From Treponema sp. (GTDB taxonomy: Bacteria > Spirochaetota > Spirochaetia > Treponematales > Treponemataceae): a stretch of DNA of 32,869 nucleotides. The DNA is taken from the NCBI RefSeq assembly GCF_017430385.1, contig NZ_JAFRNB010000010.1:1-32869 (forward strand), read 5' to 3'. This document shows, in pieces, positions 23,881-31,654 of this stretch (positions are counted from its first letter, which is position 1; each line of letters starts with the position of its first letter). A program made the translations under genes and the position numbers. The notes beneath the pieces are model-generated. The model was not told the DNA's origin and searched no databases. It worked only from the letters and a program-made list of their open reading frames with translations.

Positions 23881-26800
23881 TTATCAGATACCCTGCGAAT
23901 CCCAGCTTTTGCCAGACGACCAGGAACGGTTGCACGGATATCGTTGTCATACATGGCTTCCGCATGAATTGCCGGAATATAGTAGCTTCCTGAATATGCG
24001 ACAGTCACATAGAACTTGAATTGCGCACTCTTAGAGTAGCGATAGCCGTCCGAAGAATTAAGTTTAAAATATGTGTATACGGCATCGTCACGAATATCCT
24101 GATAAGCAAAACTGCTCTGATAGTCTTCGCCGCTTGCAAGCCTGTCGTTCGCAACTTCAAGACATGTACCGATAGGAACGGTCAGAGCGATGTTATCGAC
24201 ATCTTTTCTGGTGTTATTCTCAACCGTGACAGTAAGGGCCACTGTGTCGCCGGCACCAGCATTTTGAAGCTCATCCAAGCCTTCAACAGAAAGAGAAAGT
24301 CCGCTCTCTTCCCTAGTCTCAGTTCCAGGCACTGTCATTCCGCTTGCGGCAAGAGTTCCATACAGGATAGTTTTTCCTGTATTGGTAATAACGGCTGTCT
24401 GGCTCTGCTGCTTACTGTTGAAAGGCAAGGTAACGAGTGCACAGTTCGCATCAAGCTGACCGGATTTTTCAGTTCCGTTCACACTGATAGAATAAGATGA
24501 TGCCCCGGAAAGTTTCTGCTGGCTGTAGAACGGAAGCAATGCGTAAAGTGACCATGCCGCTTCATGTGTGCTCATCCAGTCCCCGCTTGAAAGCCGTTCT
24601 GCAAGAGTTTTTGCCGCGTTAGCAGCCTCAGAAGTCAATCCGGCGTAATTGCATGAAACCATATAGATGGCAAGATTTCGTGTGTTTGAACTAAATGTTC
24701 CGCCCGTGCTTCGCCATGATTTTTTTGCGTCTGGAGCAGCACAGAGTTTTTTCGCATCCTGTTTTCTTCCAATAAGTGCATAAGAAGCCGCAAGGAGAGA
24801 ACAATCTGCCTCACCGAGAGAATTAGACAAGCTTTCAAGACGGTTCATCGCTCCGATGTCGGCTTTTCCTGCGAGCGCGAGGACAAACAATCTGTATGCC
24901 TGTGTTTCCGCGCTGTCACCGTTTCGCTCAGTCCAATATGCCGCGCTGTCTGAAAGCCACTCAAGGGCAGGATTATATACTGAAGAAGGAACGGCATAGC
25001 CATGCTGCTTTGCAAGAGTCATAAAATGTACGGCATAGCAGGTTCCCCAGGCGTGAGGATCCTGATTGCCCGGCCAATACCCCATAGCACCGCTTGTTGT
25101 CTGATAGGTTGGATAACGGTCGAACACGGACATGACATTATCTTTGATTTTATTGAGTTCAGCAGCACTGAGTTTTTGGAAATCAGGCAGGAAGAGCTGC
25201 GGGAATCCACCGGATGTTATCTGCTCGATACAACCATGAGGATATTGAATCAAATACTGGAGATGATTTGAAAGATCCACTGGCGGGAGAGGAGAAAGCT
25301 CAGCAAGAAGATTTGCAGTTCCACGCTCAAAGGCAGACGGAACGCTGACTGTCACAGATTCGCCGCTCTTTATTGTAAACGGAGTACGGTTAGTAATTGG
25401 AACACCGCGAGACACAATTTCCATGCTTACGCTTGATTTTGCGCTTGCAGAACCAGATTGCGCACTAGCCTCAAAAAGGACATGGCCGGCCGCTTTTGTC
25501 TCAATCTGGAAAGTGACCGCAGCACTGGCAGAAGCCGCAACCTCAACATCCTGAGTCTTTGTTATGTTAAGAATTCCACGGCTTCGGAGCGTTACGGTCA
25601 CGGTTTTGCTTGTCGTTCCACCGTTAAAGACCGTGACAGGAACAGAAATCTGCTCATTTGTACCGAGAGTTCTTGGAACAGTCGGCTGAACCATAAGATC
25701 GCTCTTTACAGGAACTGTTTTTTCGGCTTTACCATAAGCTCCGTCAAGGCCTGCAACGACAACAGCCCTGACAGCACCGACATAGTAAGGCATATCAAAT
25801 TCAGTAACCTTTTTCTCTCCGGCAGCAAGAGTGTATGGTCCGAAATATCTTACGACAGGAGAGAACCGGTTTTCATTTCGCGCTCGGTCATCAACAATCT
25901 CATCAGAACCACCGATTGCAAGGATAGTCTCAAGTTTGCCACTATAAGCATTCATTACATAGCGGTAGATATCCCAGTTTTCGATTTCAGATGCTTCTTT
26001 TTTATAGAATTCAGAACGCAAATCCGGGGCATGATAGTTTGTGAGTCCAAGAAGACCTTCATCAACGACGGCGAGAGTGTATGTCATAGCCCGACCGTCC
26101 TTTTCAGAAACAGTGAACCGTGCAGGCTTGTTAGGCTCAAACTGATCCGCAGCAGTAATTACAGGAGAAAGTTTTGTCGCAGGATTGTCAACGCGCACAG
26201 GAATAACGCCGTAAAGCCTGATTGGGAGACTGTTTGCCGTCTGCAGATGAGGCTGCAAGAGAGTAACATGAACATAGATATTCGGAGACATTTCTGCCGT
26301 AAGAGGAAGTTTGTAGACATTGCTTCCTTTTTTGGTATCGATTTTCTGCTGTTTGATAATGCGGCCGGCTTTTTCTATCGTGATGTATGCAGTAGCAGCC
26401 TCGTTTGAATTGAAAGTCACCTCAGCTGACTCGCCAGAAACATACTGATTTTTGCTTGCCGTAAGAGGAATCATTGCAGCACTGCCTGTTCCGCCCTCCT
26501 GAGCACGTCCTGCCCAGCCAGGCCAGTCGATGTAAACGATTTTTCCTGCGACATGTGAGTCATTTCGTGAGCCGCTGTCAGTAACTTCGACATAGTAGCG
26601 GCCCCAGTCAGGGTACTTGACCTGGAATTTGAATGTGCCCCTTCCGTCCTTTATGTCAACTTTGCCGGAAGCGACAGTATTGTAATAGCTTGAAGAAATA
26701 TGGGTTGCGCTTGAGTATGCGTCTTTTTCCCACCACCATTTCCATTCGATTTTGTAGACTTTGAAGCTAAGGTTAGCACTCTTTACAGGCGAGCCGTCTG

Positions 26801-29420
26801 CAGAAAGAAGCGCGACATCAACTGTGTGGTCTGTGTCAGTAAGGAGCATGTTTCGTGCGGCATCACCTTTAGGAAGCTTAATTCCAACATAGCGAGTATA
26901 TGGAGAATAAACAAAAGTCTTTGACTGTGTAGAGAATCCGCCTGCCGGCTCAAAGATTCGGCTCGTAAAATGAGCGTTGAGTTTTCCAGGCAAACGTCGT
27001 CCGGCATCAAGTTCTGCCGTAAACTCAGCCTTGCTGTCATCGTCAAGATAACCTTCCCAGACAGTCTCATGCCTCTGCTCCAGTTCCGTTCCGAGGCTCG
27101 TGAATGTGTATTCGCTGAAACCGTCAAAAGTAGTGGTTGCAGGACTGAATGAAACAGAGACATCAGCCTTGTAATCAGGAGTTGCGGCACCATGAAGCCA
27201 TGCGCCCTTAAGAGTAAAGCGGTTTTTATCGCTCGTAAGCATTTTGGAATCAGAATCAAGCTGAACATCGAGGTGGTTTGGAACCACGGCCTCCACGCTC
27301 AGCATTTTCGTCCATTTTTTGCCGCCGATTGTAACACGGGCAGTCCACAATCCGGTCGGGGAATCTTTTTTGGTTGAAGTCTGAATCGGATAGAACCCAT
27401 TTACGGAACGAGCAAGGAACTGAGTGTCCGAAACACGCCCCTGTGGATCCATAAGCTCAAAAGTAACAGGAATTGATGAAGGAAGAGACTTCAAAGAATC
27501 CTGCAAGACAAATGTAAGGAACATTTTATCGCCAGGTCGCCATACACCGCGCTCACCATAAATCGAGCCTTTTACGCCGTCACCAGCTTTTTCGCCGCCG
27601 ATTTCAAAATGACTCGTAGAAAGTGATGTCGAGCTTGCGATTTTAAGATAGCTTGTCTGATCTCCAACTTTTGCTGTTACGACATAAGTTTTGTCAGCAT
27701 CTGTGAAGAGAACTGAACCGCTGGCATCAGTCTTGGCACTCTTAAATGGAGTTCCGACATAAGTCTGAAGGTCAACCTGAGCACCGCTAACAGGCTTTGC
27801 AGTCCTTAAATCAGCCACAGTTACGAAAAGGCTTCCGCTTGAATCACGCTTTGCCATGATTCCGAGGTCGCTGATAAGAACATTCCGGCTTTTAAGCACG
27901 CTGCTGTTGTATTTCGGCATGTAGTATGCAGGATGGCAAGGGTCATCATCGTAATAATAATAATTGTCACGGTCCTTTGACTTTACATTTTCCCAGTAAT
28001 CCCAGCTGCTCTTCTCATGCTGAACAGGAACTTGATATGGCTCAATCGTATTTGCCGGCATCGGAAGATGTGAGAAATCAGTGTGGCTGTTCTTGCAGAC
28101 ATATTTAATCTGGTCACGGCGGAAAGTAACCCTGATATGGAACATTCCGTTCGGATATTTTTTGACCAGTTCCCCCATCTCCAATCCACGGGCGACATAT
28201 TTATTCTGCATTGAAGGATTCCAGTCAAACGCAATTTTTTTCTCCCAGACAGGCTCTCCTACACGGTAAAGCAGGCTCGTATCAGGAAGCTCATTTTCCT
28301 GAAGGAACTGAGGAATAGTCCTGTTATAGATTGCATAGACCTGAACAAGAACGCCTGTTAGGTTCCTGGTTTCGATTGGAAGGACAGCCCCTTGAGTAGT
28401 CGGAAGGATTACATTGTCGTTCATGAAGCGAAGGGCTGGTTTATCCCACCGCTCGGAAAGCTGAACATCTTTTGCCGAAGCAAGGAAGATTCCATCTGAA
28501 CTTTTGATTCCTTTTGCGATAGTTACGCTTCGGACATGCTCAAAACCGCTGTCACTGAATATTGAAAGCACATTTCCGCGAACATTTGCACTGAGATTCT
28601 TTACAAGGGAGCCAGTGTCGCTCACGACCTGCACGAACGAAGATATATTCTGGGCTGTATCGAGGGTCTTTGAGAAACTGACAAGCAATGTGTTCGGCTT
28701 CTCAGAATTTACATCTAGTATAGAAAAAACTGTGCATGATGGAAGAACAAATCGTTTTTTCTCCTTGCAAAGCTTATCTTTCCAGCTGAAACTGATGGAT
28801 TTTTCACTTTTTCCGCTCTTTATATTATCAACTGAAAAATACCATTTTTCTCCGCTGTCGCCAGCCTGCCATGTCACAGCAGCTTTTGAGATTCCATAGC
28901 GAACGGAAAGAGCCTCACTGACTTCCTTTTCGCTTGAAGGAATGTCTGTCACTACGGCTCCTGAAATTCGGTATGAAGCGGAACTTTCATCATAGCGGAC
29001 TTCATCAAACTGAACCGCAAAACTCGGAAGTCCGACTGTAAATTCCTGCGTAAAAACAGAGCCTTTTTCTGTCCCGAAAAGATGAGAGCAGTCTGCTGAA
29101 AGCATGATATGGCTTCCAGCCTTGTATGGTTTTTCCGGCGTAAATGTCGCTGTGTTGCCGTCAAATTCCCAGCTTCCGCGAACTTTCGGCGAAAGGGAAA
29201 GCCCCTCCGCAAGCGGAACCTCAGAGTCCTTTGAAAATTTTATGCTTATAGGTGTCAGCCGCCCGATACCAGACGGAGTAACGGCCTCAATGTAGCGGGC
29301 TTTGGTCACATTCTGAGAGATGGCAGAAGCCTGAGACTGCTCCTTTGAGCATCCAGAACAAAACATTACGAAAGAAGCCGCAACGAGCACGGCGAGCCTA
29401 GAAAAACTATCTTTTAACAT
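23877..29420 (-). CDS. Bacterial alpha-2-macroglobulin lipoprotein (YfhM type, thioester-containing)
   Basis: An 1847-residue protease trap, somewhat longer than the roughly 1650 of E. coli YfhM. It has a lipoprotein signal (SFVMFCSGC, Cys24) and an array of macroglobulin beta domains (for example GVWRPGDKMFLTFVLQD and VVPNHLDVQLDSDS). A likely bait region with NENRFSPVVRYFGPY follows. The thioester motif HGCIEQ (Cys1397-Gln1400) sits in an alpha-alpha toroid domain (QDPHAWGTCYAVHFMTLAKQ). The C-terminal receptor-like beta domain ends in VPGRLAKAGIRRVSDK. A protease cleaving the bait would trigger covalent capture through the thioester. It shares an operon with pbpC: trapping and wall repair after envelope damage. 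No SD is visible; the -10 lies 6 nt before the ATG. Confidence 0.94.
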   Translation of the reverse strand: MLKDSFSRLAVLVAASFVMFCSGCSKEQSQASAISQNVTKARYIEAVTPSGIGRLTPISIKFSKDSEVPLAEGLSLSPKVRGSWEFDGNTATFTPEKPYKAGSHIMLSADCSHLFGTEKGSVFTQEFTVGLPSFAVQFDEVRYDESSASYRISGAVVTDIPSSEKEVSEALSVRYGISKAAVTWQAGDSGEKWYFSVDNIKSGKSEKSISFSWKDKLCKEKKRFVLPSCTVFSILDVNSEKPNTLLVSFSKTLDTAQNISSFVQVVSDTGSLVKNLSANVRGNVLSIFSDSGFEHVRSVTIAKGIKSSDGIFLASAKDVQLSERWDKPALRFMNDNVILPTTQGAVLPIETRNLTGVLVQVYAIYNRTIPQFLQENELPDTSLLYRVGEPVWEKKIAFDWNPSMQNKYVARGLEMGELVKKYPNGMFHIRVTFRRDQIKYVCKNSHTDFSHLPMPANTIEPYQVPVQHEKSSWDYWENVKSKDRDNYYYYDDDPCHPAYYMPKYNSSVLKSRNVLISDLGIMAKRDSSGSLFVTVADLRTAKPVSGAQVDLQTYVGTPFKSAKTDASGSVLFTDADKTYVVTAKVGDQTSYLKIASSTSLSTSHFEIGGEKAGDGVKGSIYGERGVWRPGDKMFLTFVLQDSLKSLPSSIPVTFELMDPQGRVSDTQFLARSVNGFYPIQTSTKKDSPTGLWTARVTIGGKKWTKMLSVEAVVPNHLDVQLDSDSKMLTSDKNRFTLKGAWLHGAATPDYKADVSVSFSPATTTFDGFSEYTFTSLGTELEQRHETVWEGYLDDDSKAEFTAELDAGRRLPGKLNAHFTSRIFEPAGGFSTQSKTFVYSPYTRYVGIKLPKGDAARNMLLTDTDHTVDVALLSADGSPVKSANLSFKVYKIEWKWWWEKDAYSSATHISSSYYNTVASGKVDIKDGRGTFKFQVKYPDWGRYYVEVTDSGSRNDSHVAGKIVYIDWPGWAGRAQEGGTGSAAMIPLTASKNQYVSGESAEVTFNSNEAATAYITIEKAGRIIKQQKIDTKKGSNVYKLPLTAEMSPNIYVHVTLLQPHLQTANSLPIRLYGVIPVRVDNPATKLSPVITAADQFEPNKPARFTVSEKDGRAMTYTLAVVDEGLLGLTNYHAPDLRSEFYKKEASEIENWDIYRYVMNAYSGKLETILAIGGSDEIVDDRARNENRFSPVVRYFGPYTLAAGEKKVTEFDMPYYVGAVRAVVVAGLDGAYGKAEKTVPVKSDLMVQPTVPRTLGTNEQISVPVTVFNGGTTSKTVTVTLRSRGILNITKTQDVEVAASASAAVTFQIETKAAGHVLFEASAQSGSASAKSSVSMEIVSRGVPITNRTPFTIKSGESVTVSVPSAFERGTANLLAELSPLPPVDLSNHLQYLIQYPHGCIEQITSGGFPQLFLPDFQKLSAAELNKIKDNVMSVFDRYPTYQTTSGAMGYWPGNQDPHAWGTCYAVHFMTLAKQHGYAVPSSVYNPALEWLSDSAAYWTERNGDSAETQAYRLFVLALAGKADIGAMNRLESLSNSLGEADCSLLAASYALIGRKQDAKKLCAAPDAKKSWRSTGGTFSSNTRNLAIYMVSCNYAGLTSEAANAAKTLAERLSSGDWMSTHEAAWSLYALLPFYSQQKLSGASSYSISVNGTEKSGQLDANCALVTLPFNSKQQSQTAVITNTGKTILYGTLAASGMTVPGTETREESGLSLSVEGLDELQNAGAGDTVALTVTVENNTRKDVDNIALTVPIGTCLEVANDRLASGEDYQSSFAYQDIRDDAVYTYFKLNSSDGYRYSKSAQFKFYVTVAYSGSYYIPAIHAEAMYDNDIRATVPGRLAKAGIRRVSDK

Positions 29421-29426
29421 AAACTG

Positions 29427-29455
29427 ATGATAAAATATTTTAATCCATAATGCAA
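29427..29455 (-). promoter_or_regulatory. Promoter of the A2M-pbpC operon
   Basis: On the minus strand -35 TTGCAT (29450-29455), a 17-bp spacer and -10 TATCAT (29427-29432), ending 6 nt before the ATG. No SD lies in between, which predicts a leaderless mRNA. Confidence 0.55.
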
Positions 29456-29529
29456 TTCAATCTCTCCTTAATTTTCATAATTTTGTACAGATTTAGTCAA
29501 AAAATATCTCTAAAACTACCATTTAAAGA

Positions 29530-29552
29530 CTGCCCAAAACGGGCAGCTTTTT
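29530..29552. terminator. Intrinsic terminator between the HU-like gene and the A2M operon
   Basis: CTGCCC (29530-29535), a 5-nt loop, and GGGCAG (29541-29546). The better T run (CTTTTTT) is on the plus strand; on the minus strand the stem is followed by TCTTTAAAT. It probably ends the HU-like gene's transcript and stops plus-strand antisense reads. Confidence 0.7.
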
Positions 29553-29562
29553 TATATCCTCA

Positions 29563-30333
29563 CTATTCATCTTTAATTGAGACAATCCCGCTCGAAGTAA
29601 TTGAATAGGATTTTTTAGTCGTATTTCCCTTAGTGCTGTTAGTCTTTAGGACAATGCAATAAGGAGTAGCAATTTCAAGGCTTGGTGGCAAAAAGAATTC
29701 AAGAGTCTTTGAGACATTACGAATAAGCTTTTCAACTTTTATCCATTGAATTTCGTCTGCGACAGGCTCTTCTTTTTCTGTTGCCGGAGCAAAGAATACA
29801 CCACCATCATCACCAGAAATTTTTAAGCGACTTCCTTCAATACGGATTGACTTTCCTTTAGTGAAGTTTGTCGTTTCCTCACCCGTGAACAAATCCGTCA
29901 TCGTTCCTATAATCGGGCTTGTGTCCGAAATGACGATTTTCTTAATTCCGAGACTTGATACCGCCTCATTCGTAACTTTTGATGAAGTAAATTTGACTTG
30001 AAAGCCTGGAATACTAGCAGTCTCAGGAGTGTCACCTTTAACAGTTCCGCTAGTGGTTATGTAAAGCGTTCCCAAATCAAAGAGGTTCACCGCCTCACCA
30101 CGGCTCAATGCTTCCAATATTTCCGCCTTAAACAGCGAAGCCATGTGTTTCGCCATGATTGCGTTTGTTCCAACCTCTTTCTTTTGGATTCGTGCAATCA
30201 AATGATCGATGTTTACTGTTGTGCGGTCAAATTTTGCATAATATTTGCCACCCCTTTCAAATGGATTTACAACAAGCGTAACTGTGCCTGTTCCGTCAGA
30301 ATCTGTGTAGTCAATAACTGTCGTATTGCTCAT
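29563..30333 (-). CDS. HU-like DNA-binding domain protein with DUF4469-type C-terminus
   Basis: A 256-residue protein. Residues about 15-125 resemble the HU-DNA_bdg/HU-like family (IHF-like fold): VNPFERGGKYYAKFDRTTVN, then IDHLIARIQKK, an alpha pair (NAIMAKHMASLFKAEILEAL), then GEAVNLFDLGTLYITTSGTV. Residues about 150-255 look like the Ig-like DUF4469 domain that often follows it (GSRLKISGDDGGVFF; LIRNVSKTLEFFLP). It is not a classical 90-residue HU; such two-domain proteins are common in Bacteroidetes and treponemes. The start at 30333 has a GAGAGGA SD, which is held in a leader stem; the longer frame to 30420 is leader sequence. Confidence 0.8.
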   Translation of the reverse strand: MSNTTVIDYTDSDGTGTVTLVVNPFERGGKYYAKFDRTTVNIDHLIARIQKKEVGTNAIMAKHMASLFKAEILEALSRGEAVNLFDLGTLYITTSGTVKGDTPETASIPGFQVKFTSSKVTNEAVSSLGIKKIVISDTSPIIGTMTDLFTGEETTNFTKGKSIRIEGSRLKISGDDGGVFFAPATEKEEPVADEIQWIKVEKLIRNVSKTLEFFLPPSLEIATPYCIVLKTNSTKGNTTKKSYSITSSGIVSIKDE

Positions 30334-30415
30334 AATGTGTCCTCTCCGCTTCTTGCGGAATTTTTGAGATAAAGGACGGCTGCTAATTACCGCCCAGCCT
30401 ACTTGACGAGGACAC
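30334..30415 (-). promoter_or_regulatory. Structured 5' leader of the HU-like gene, SD in a stem
   Basis: The RNA 5' arm GUGUCCUC (30415-30408) pairs perfectly with GAGGACAC (30344-30337), which contains most of the SD. Inside lie a 5-bp hairpin UCCGC-aagaa-GCGGA (30345-30359) and a second stem with two competing pairings: GGCUG/CAGCC, or GGGCGG with CCGUCC including a G-U pair (30374-30399). The result is a three-way junction that would hide the ribosome site. I do not recognise a known riboswitch class. Confidence 0.5.
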
Positions 30416-30432
30416 CACATAAAAAGTAAAAT
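30403..30432 (+). promoter_or_regulatory. Plus-strand promoter of a candidate small RNA
   Basis: -35 TTGACG (30403-30408; 5 of 6 consensus), an 18-bp spacer, and -10 TAAAAT (30427-30432; 5 of 6). It points away from the HU-like gene towards the terminator ending at 30524. Confidence 0.5.
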
Positions 30433-30438
30433 TCAAAA

Positions 30439-30524
30439 AGCTACTTAAGAATGATGCCTTTATGGGTGTCGGTTCTTCAAGCCCTAAAGAAGATACGCCA
30501 ATATCTGCTTTAGGGCAATTTTTT
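30439..30524 (+). ncRNA. Candidate small RNA of about 85 nt
   Basis: It is bounded by the TTGACG/TAAAAT promoter and a very good intrinsic terminator. The stem GCCCTAAAG (30481-30489)/CTTTAGGGC (30508-30516) is extended by AGATA/TATCT with a 6-nt loop and followed by AATTTTTTT. The hairpin is a terminator only on the plus strand, where no gene is otherwise found. Its 3' end overlaps the immA stop codon, so immA transcripts would be antisense to it. Confidence 0.5.
30451..30513 (+). CDS. Possible 20-residue amphipathic peptide within the small RNA
   Basis: The small RNA contains a short open frame, MMPLWVSVLQALKKIRQYLL, whose stop codon lies in the terminator stem. A hydrophobic first half and a Lys/Arg face would fit a membrane-active small peptide, such as a type I toxin or leader peptide. 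The SD is poor (AAGA directly before the ATG), and a frame this short can arise by chance, so this is a weak call. Confidence 0.2.
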   Translation: MMPLWVSVLQALKKIRQYLL

Positions 30525-31103
30525 TCATGCGCCAATCATTTTCGGTGAATAAGTCAAAAGATTTACAATTCTTCCGTTCAGAATTGCATTTCTAATGCTC
30601 TCATATCGAAATGCTTTTTTATAATGTCCATATACTTTGTAAGCACAAGCAAGACTGATTTCACATACATCAGAAATTTCACTTGGAGCACAAAGACCAA
30701 GATTGTGAATAAAAGCGAGCGGAGCCATTACATAAGCTGCAAAATGATTTGCCTCCATTTCTTTTTGCTCATACGAAATCATACAGTCCGATTCAAAATG
30801 CCCTAACTGGATATGAGCAATTTCATGCCAGATTGTAAATTTGTTTCTGCGCCGATCCATACTGTCGTTATAGTAGATTATGAATTTTCCAGCAGATGTT
30901 ATGCTGAATCCATCTTCATATTTTGACACGACAAAATCCCGGTCTGTTTTTGAAAACTGCGAATACTTTTTTATTTCAATGCCCAACATGAATGCAACTT
31001 CAAAACAGTTCACCGGGAACTGTCTAAGACCTAAATCTTCAATCAGGTCATTTACGACGTCTTCTATTCTCGCATAATCACTTGCTTGTAAAAGCTTTTT
31101 CAT
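30525..31103 (-). CDS. ImmA/IrrE family metallopeptidase
   Basis: A 192-residue zinc peptidase with HEIAH (His93-Glu94...His97) and the downstream Glu117 in EMEANHFAAYVMAP, the expected third ligand. In ICEBs1-like systems ImmA cleaves a partner XRE repressor to induce gene expression. Here the XRE gene is directly upstream (5-nt gap) in the same operon, which supports that relation. The GGAGG SD lies within the end of the XRE gene. The target genes are not evident from the window. Confidence 0.93.
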   Translation of the reverse strand: MKKLLQASDYARIEDVVNDLIEDLGLRQFPVNCFEVAFMLGIEIKKYSQFSKTDRDFVVSKYEDGFSITSAGKFIIYYNDSMDRRRNKFTIWHEIAHIQLGHFESDCMISYEQKEMEANHFAAYVMAPLAFIHNLGLCAPSEISDVCEISLACAYKVYGHYKKAFRYESIRNAILNGRIVNLLTYSPKMIGA

Positions 31104-31108
31104 AAACT

Positions 31109-31453
31109 CTATTTTCCTCCGTAAAGAATTTTTATAAATCGGTCTCTATCCGCAACACTCATGTTCGGAGCATTACGGGCAACAAGTTTAAAAGCCTGCT
31201 CAATCTCACTGTCTGCCCCCGCAGGCTTGACTTCATCAGACTTACCACTGAGATAGTCGGTCGAAGTTTCAAGCGCGTTGGCGATGTTCAAAAGAATCGC
31301 TCCTTTCGGCTCACGGTCGCCTTTTAAATAGTGCGAAATCGCACCTTCCGTAAGATTTGTTTTTTGAGCAATTTCTTTTTGCGTAAGCTGTCTTGACTTT
31401 ATCAAAGCAGCAAACCTCTCTTTAAATAACCCTTCTGCCATAATTTTCCCCAT
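31109..31453 (-). CDS. XRE-family repressor-like regulator
   Basis: A 114-residue protein with an N-terminal helix-turn-helix (about 16-60: SRQLTQKEIAQKTNLTEG, then AISHYLKGDREPKG, then IANALETSTDYLSG), the Cro/CI type. A short C-terminal tail could be the contact or cleavage region for ImmA. An AAGGA SD lies 7 nt before the ATG at 31453; an alternative ATG is at 31441. It probably controls its own promoter, where inverted ACTTGT/ACAAGT-type half-sites overlap the -10 and -35. Confidence 0.93.
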   Translation of the reverse strand: MGKIMAEGLFKERFAALIKSRQLTQKEIAQKTNLTEGAISHYLKGDREPKGAILLNIANALETSTDYLSGKSDEVKPAGADSEIEQAFKLVARNAPNMSVADRDRFIKILYGGK

Positions 31454-31473
31454 TACTGTTTCCTTACAAGTTT

Positions 31474-31518
31474 AATATAACGAGAAAACTTGTCATTGTC
31501 AAGTAAGAATTGTCAATT
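31474..31518 (-). promoter_or_regulatory. XRE-immA promoter with operator-like palindromes
   Basis: A perfect -35 TTGACA (31497-31502), 17 bp, and -10 TATATT (31474-31479) on the minus strand. ACTTG (31488-31492) and CAAGT (31500-31504) form an inverted pair over the -35. ACAAGT at 31466-31471 mirrors the first half-site across the -10. AATTG-t-CAATT (31508-31518) is a further palindrome. The layout fits autorepression. Confidence 0.8.
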
Positions 31519-31557
31519 TTTACAATAAAAAACAATATTCCCATTCAAGCAAGAATG

Positions 31558-31581
31558 TTGTTCCTGCTCGAACAGGAACAA
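31558..31581. repeat. Perfect inverted repeat upstream of the hsdS remnant
   Basis: TTGTTCCTG (31558-31566), a 6-nt loop CTCGAA, and CAGGAACAA (31573-31581). No T run follows on either strand, so it is not a terminator. It lies between the XRE promoter and the truncated hsdS. It could be an operator or a recombination site. Confidence 0.65.
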
Positions 31582-31654
31582 GAAAATTGCTTAGCTAAGA
31601 ATGACAGTATTAATTATCGAATAAAGCAATTTACATAGGCGGCACTATGAGCAG

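Noticed and set aside
25458..26408. A 316-codon plus-strand open frame
   Set aside because: It lies wholly antisense to the A2M gene, its Cys/Arg/Ser-rich product has no domain, and there is no promoter or SD. It is a shadow frame.
30334..30420. N-terminal extension of the HU-like protein (29 codons)
   Set aside because: The sequence is the structured leader, and the only SD lies before the ATG at 30333. The extra residues resemble no HU-like protein.
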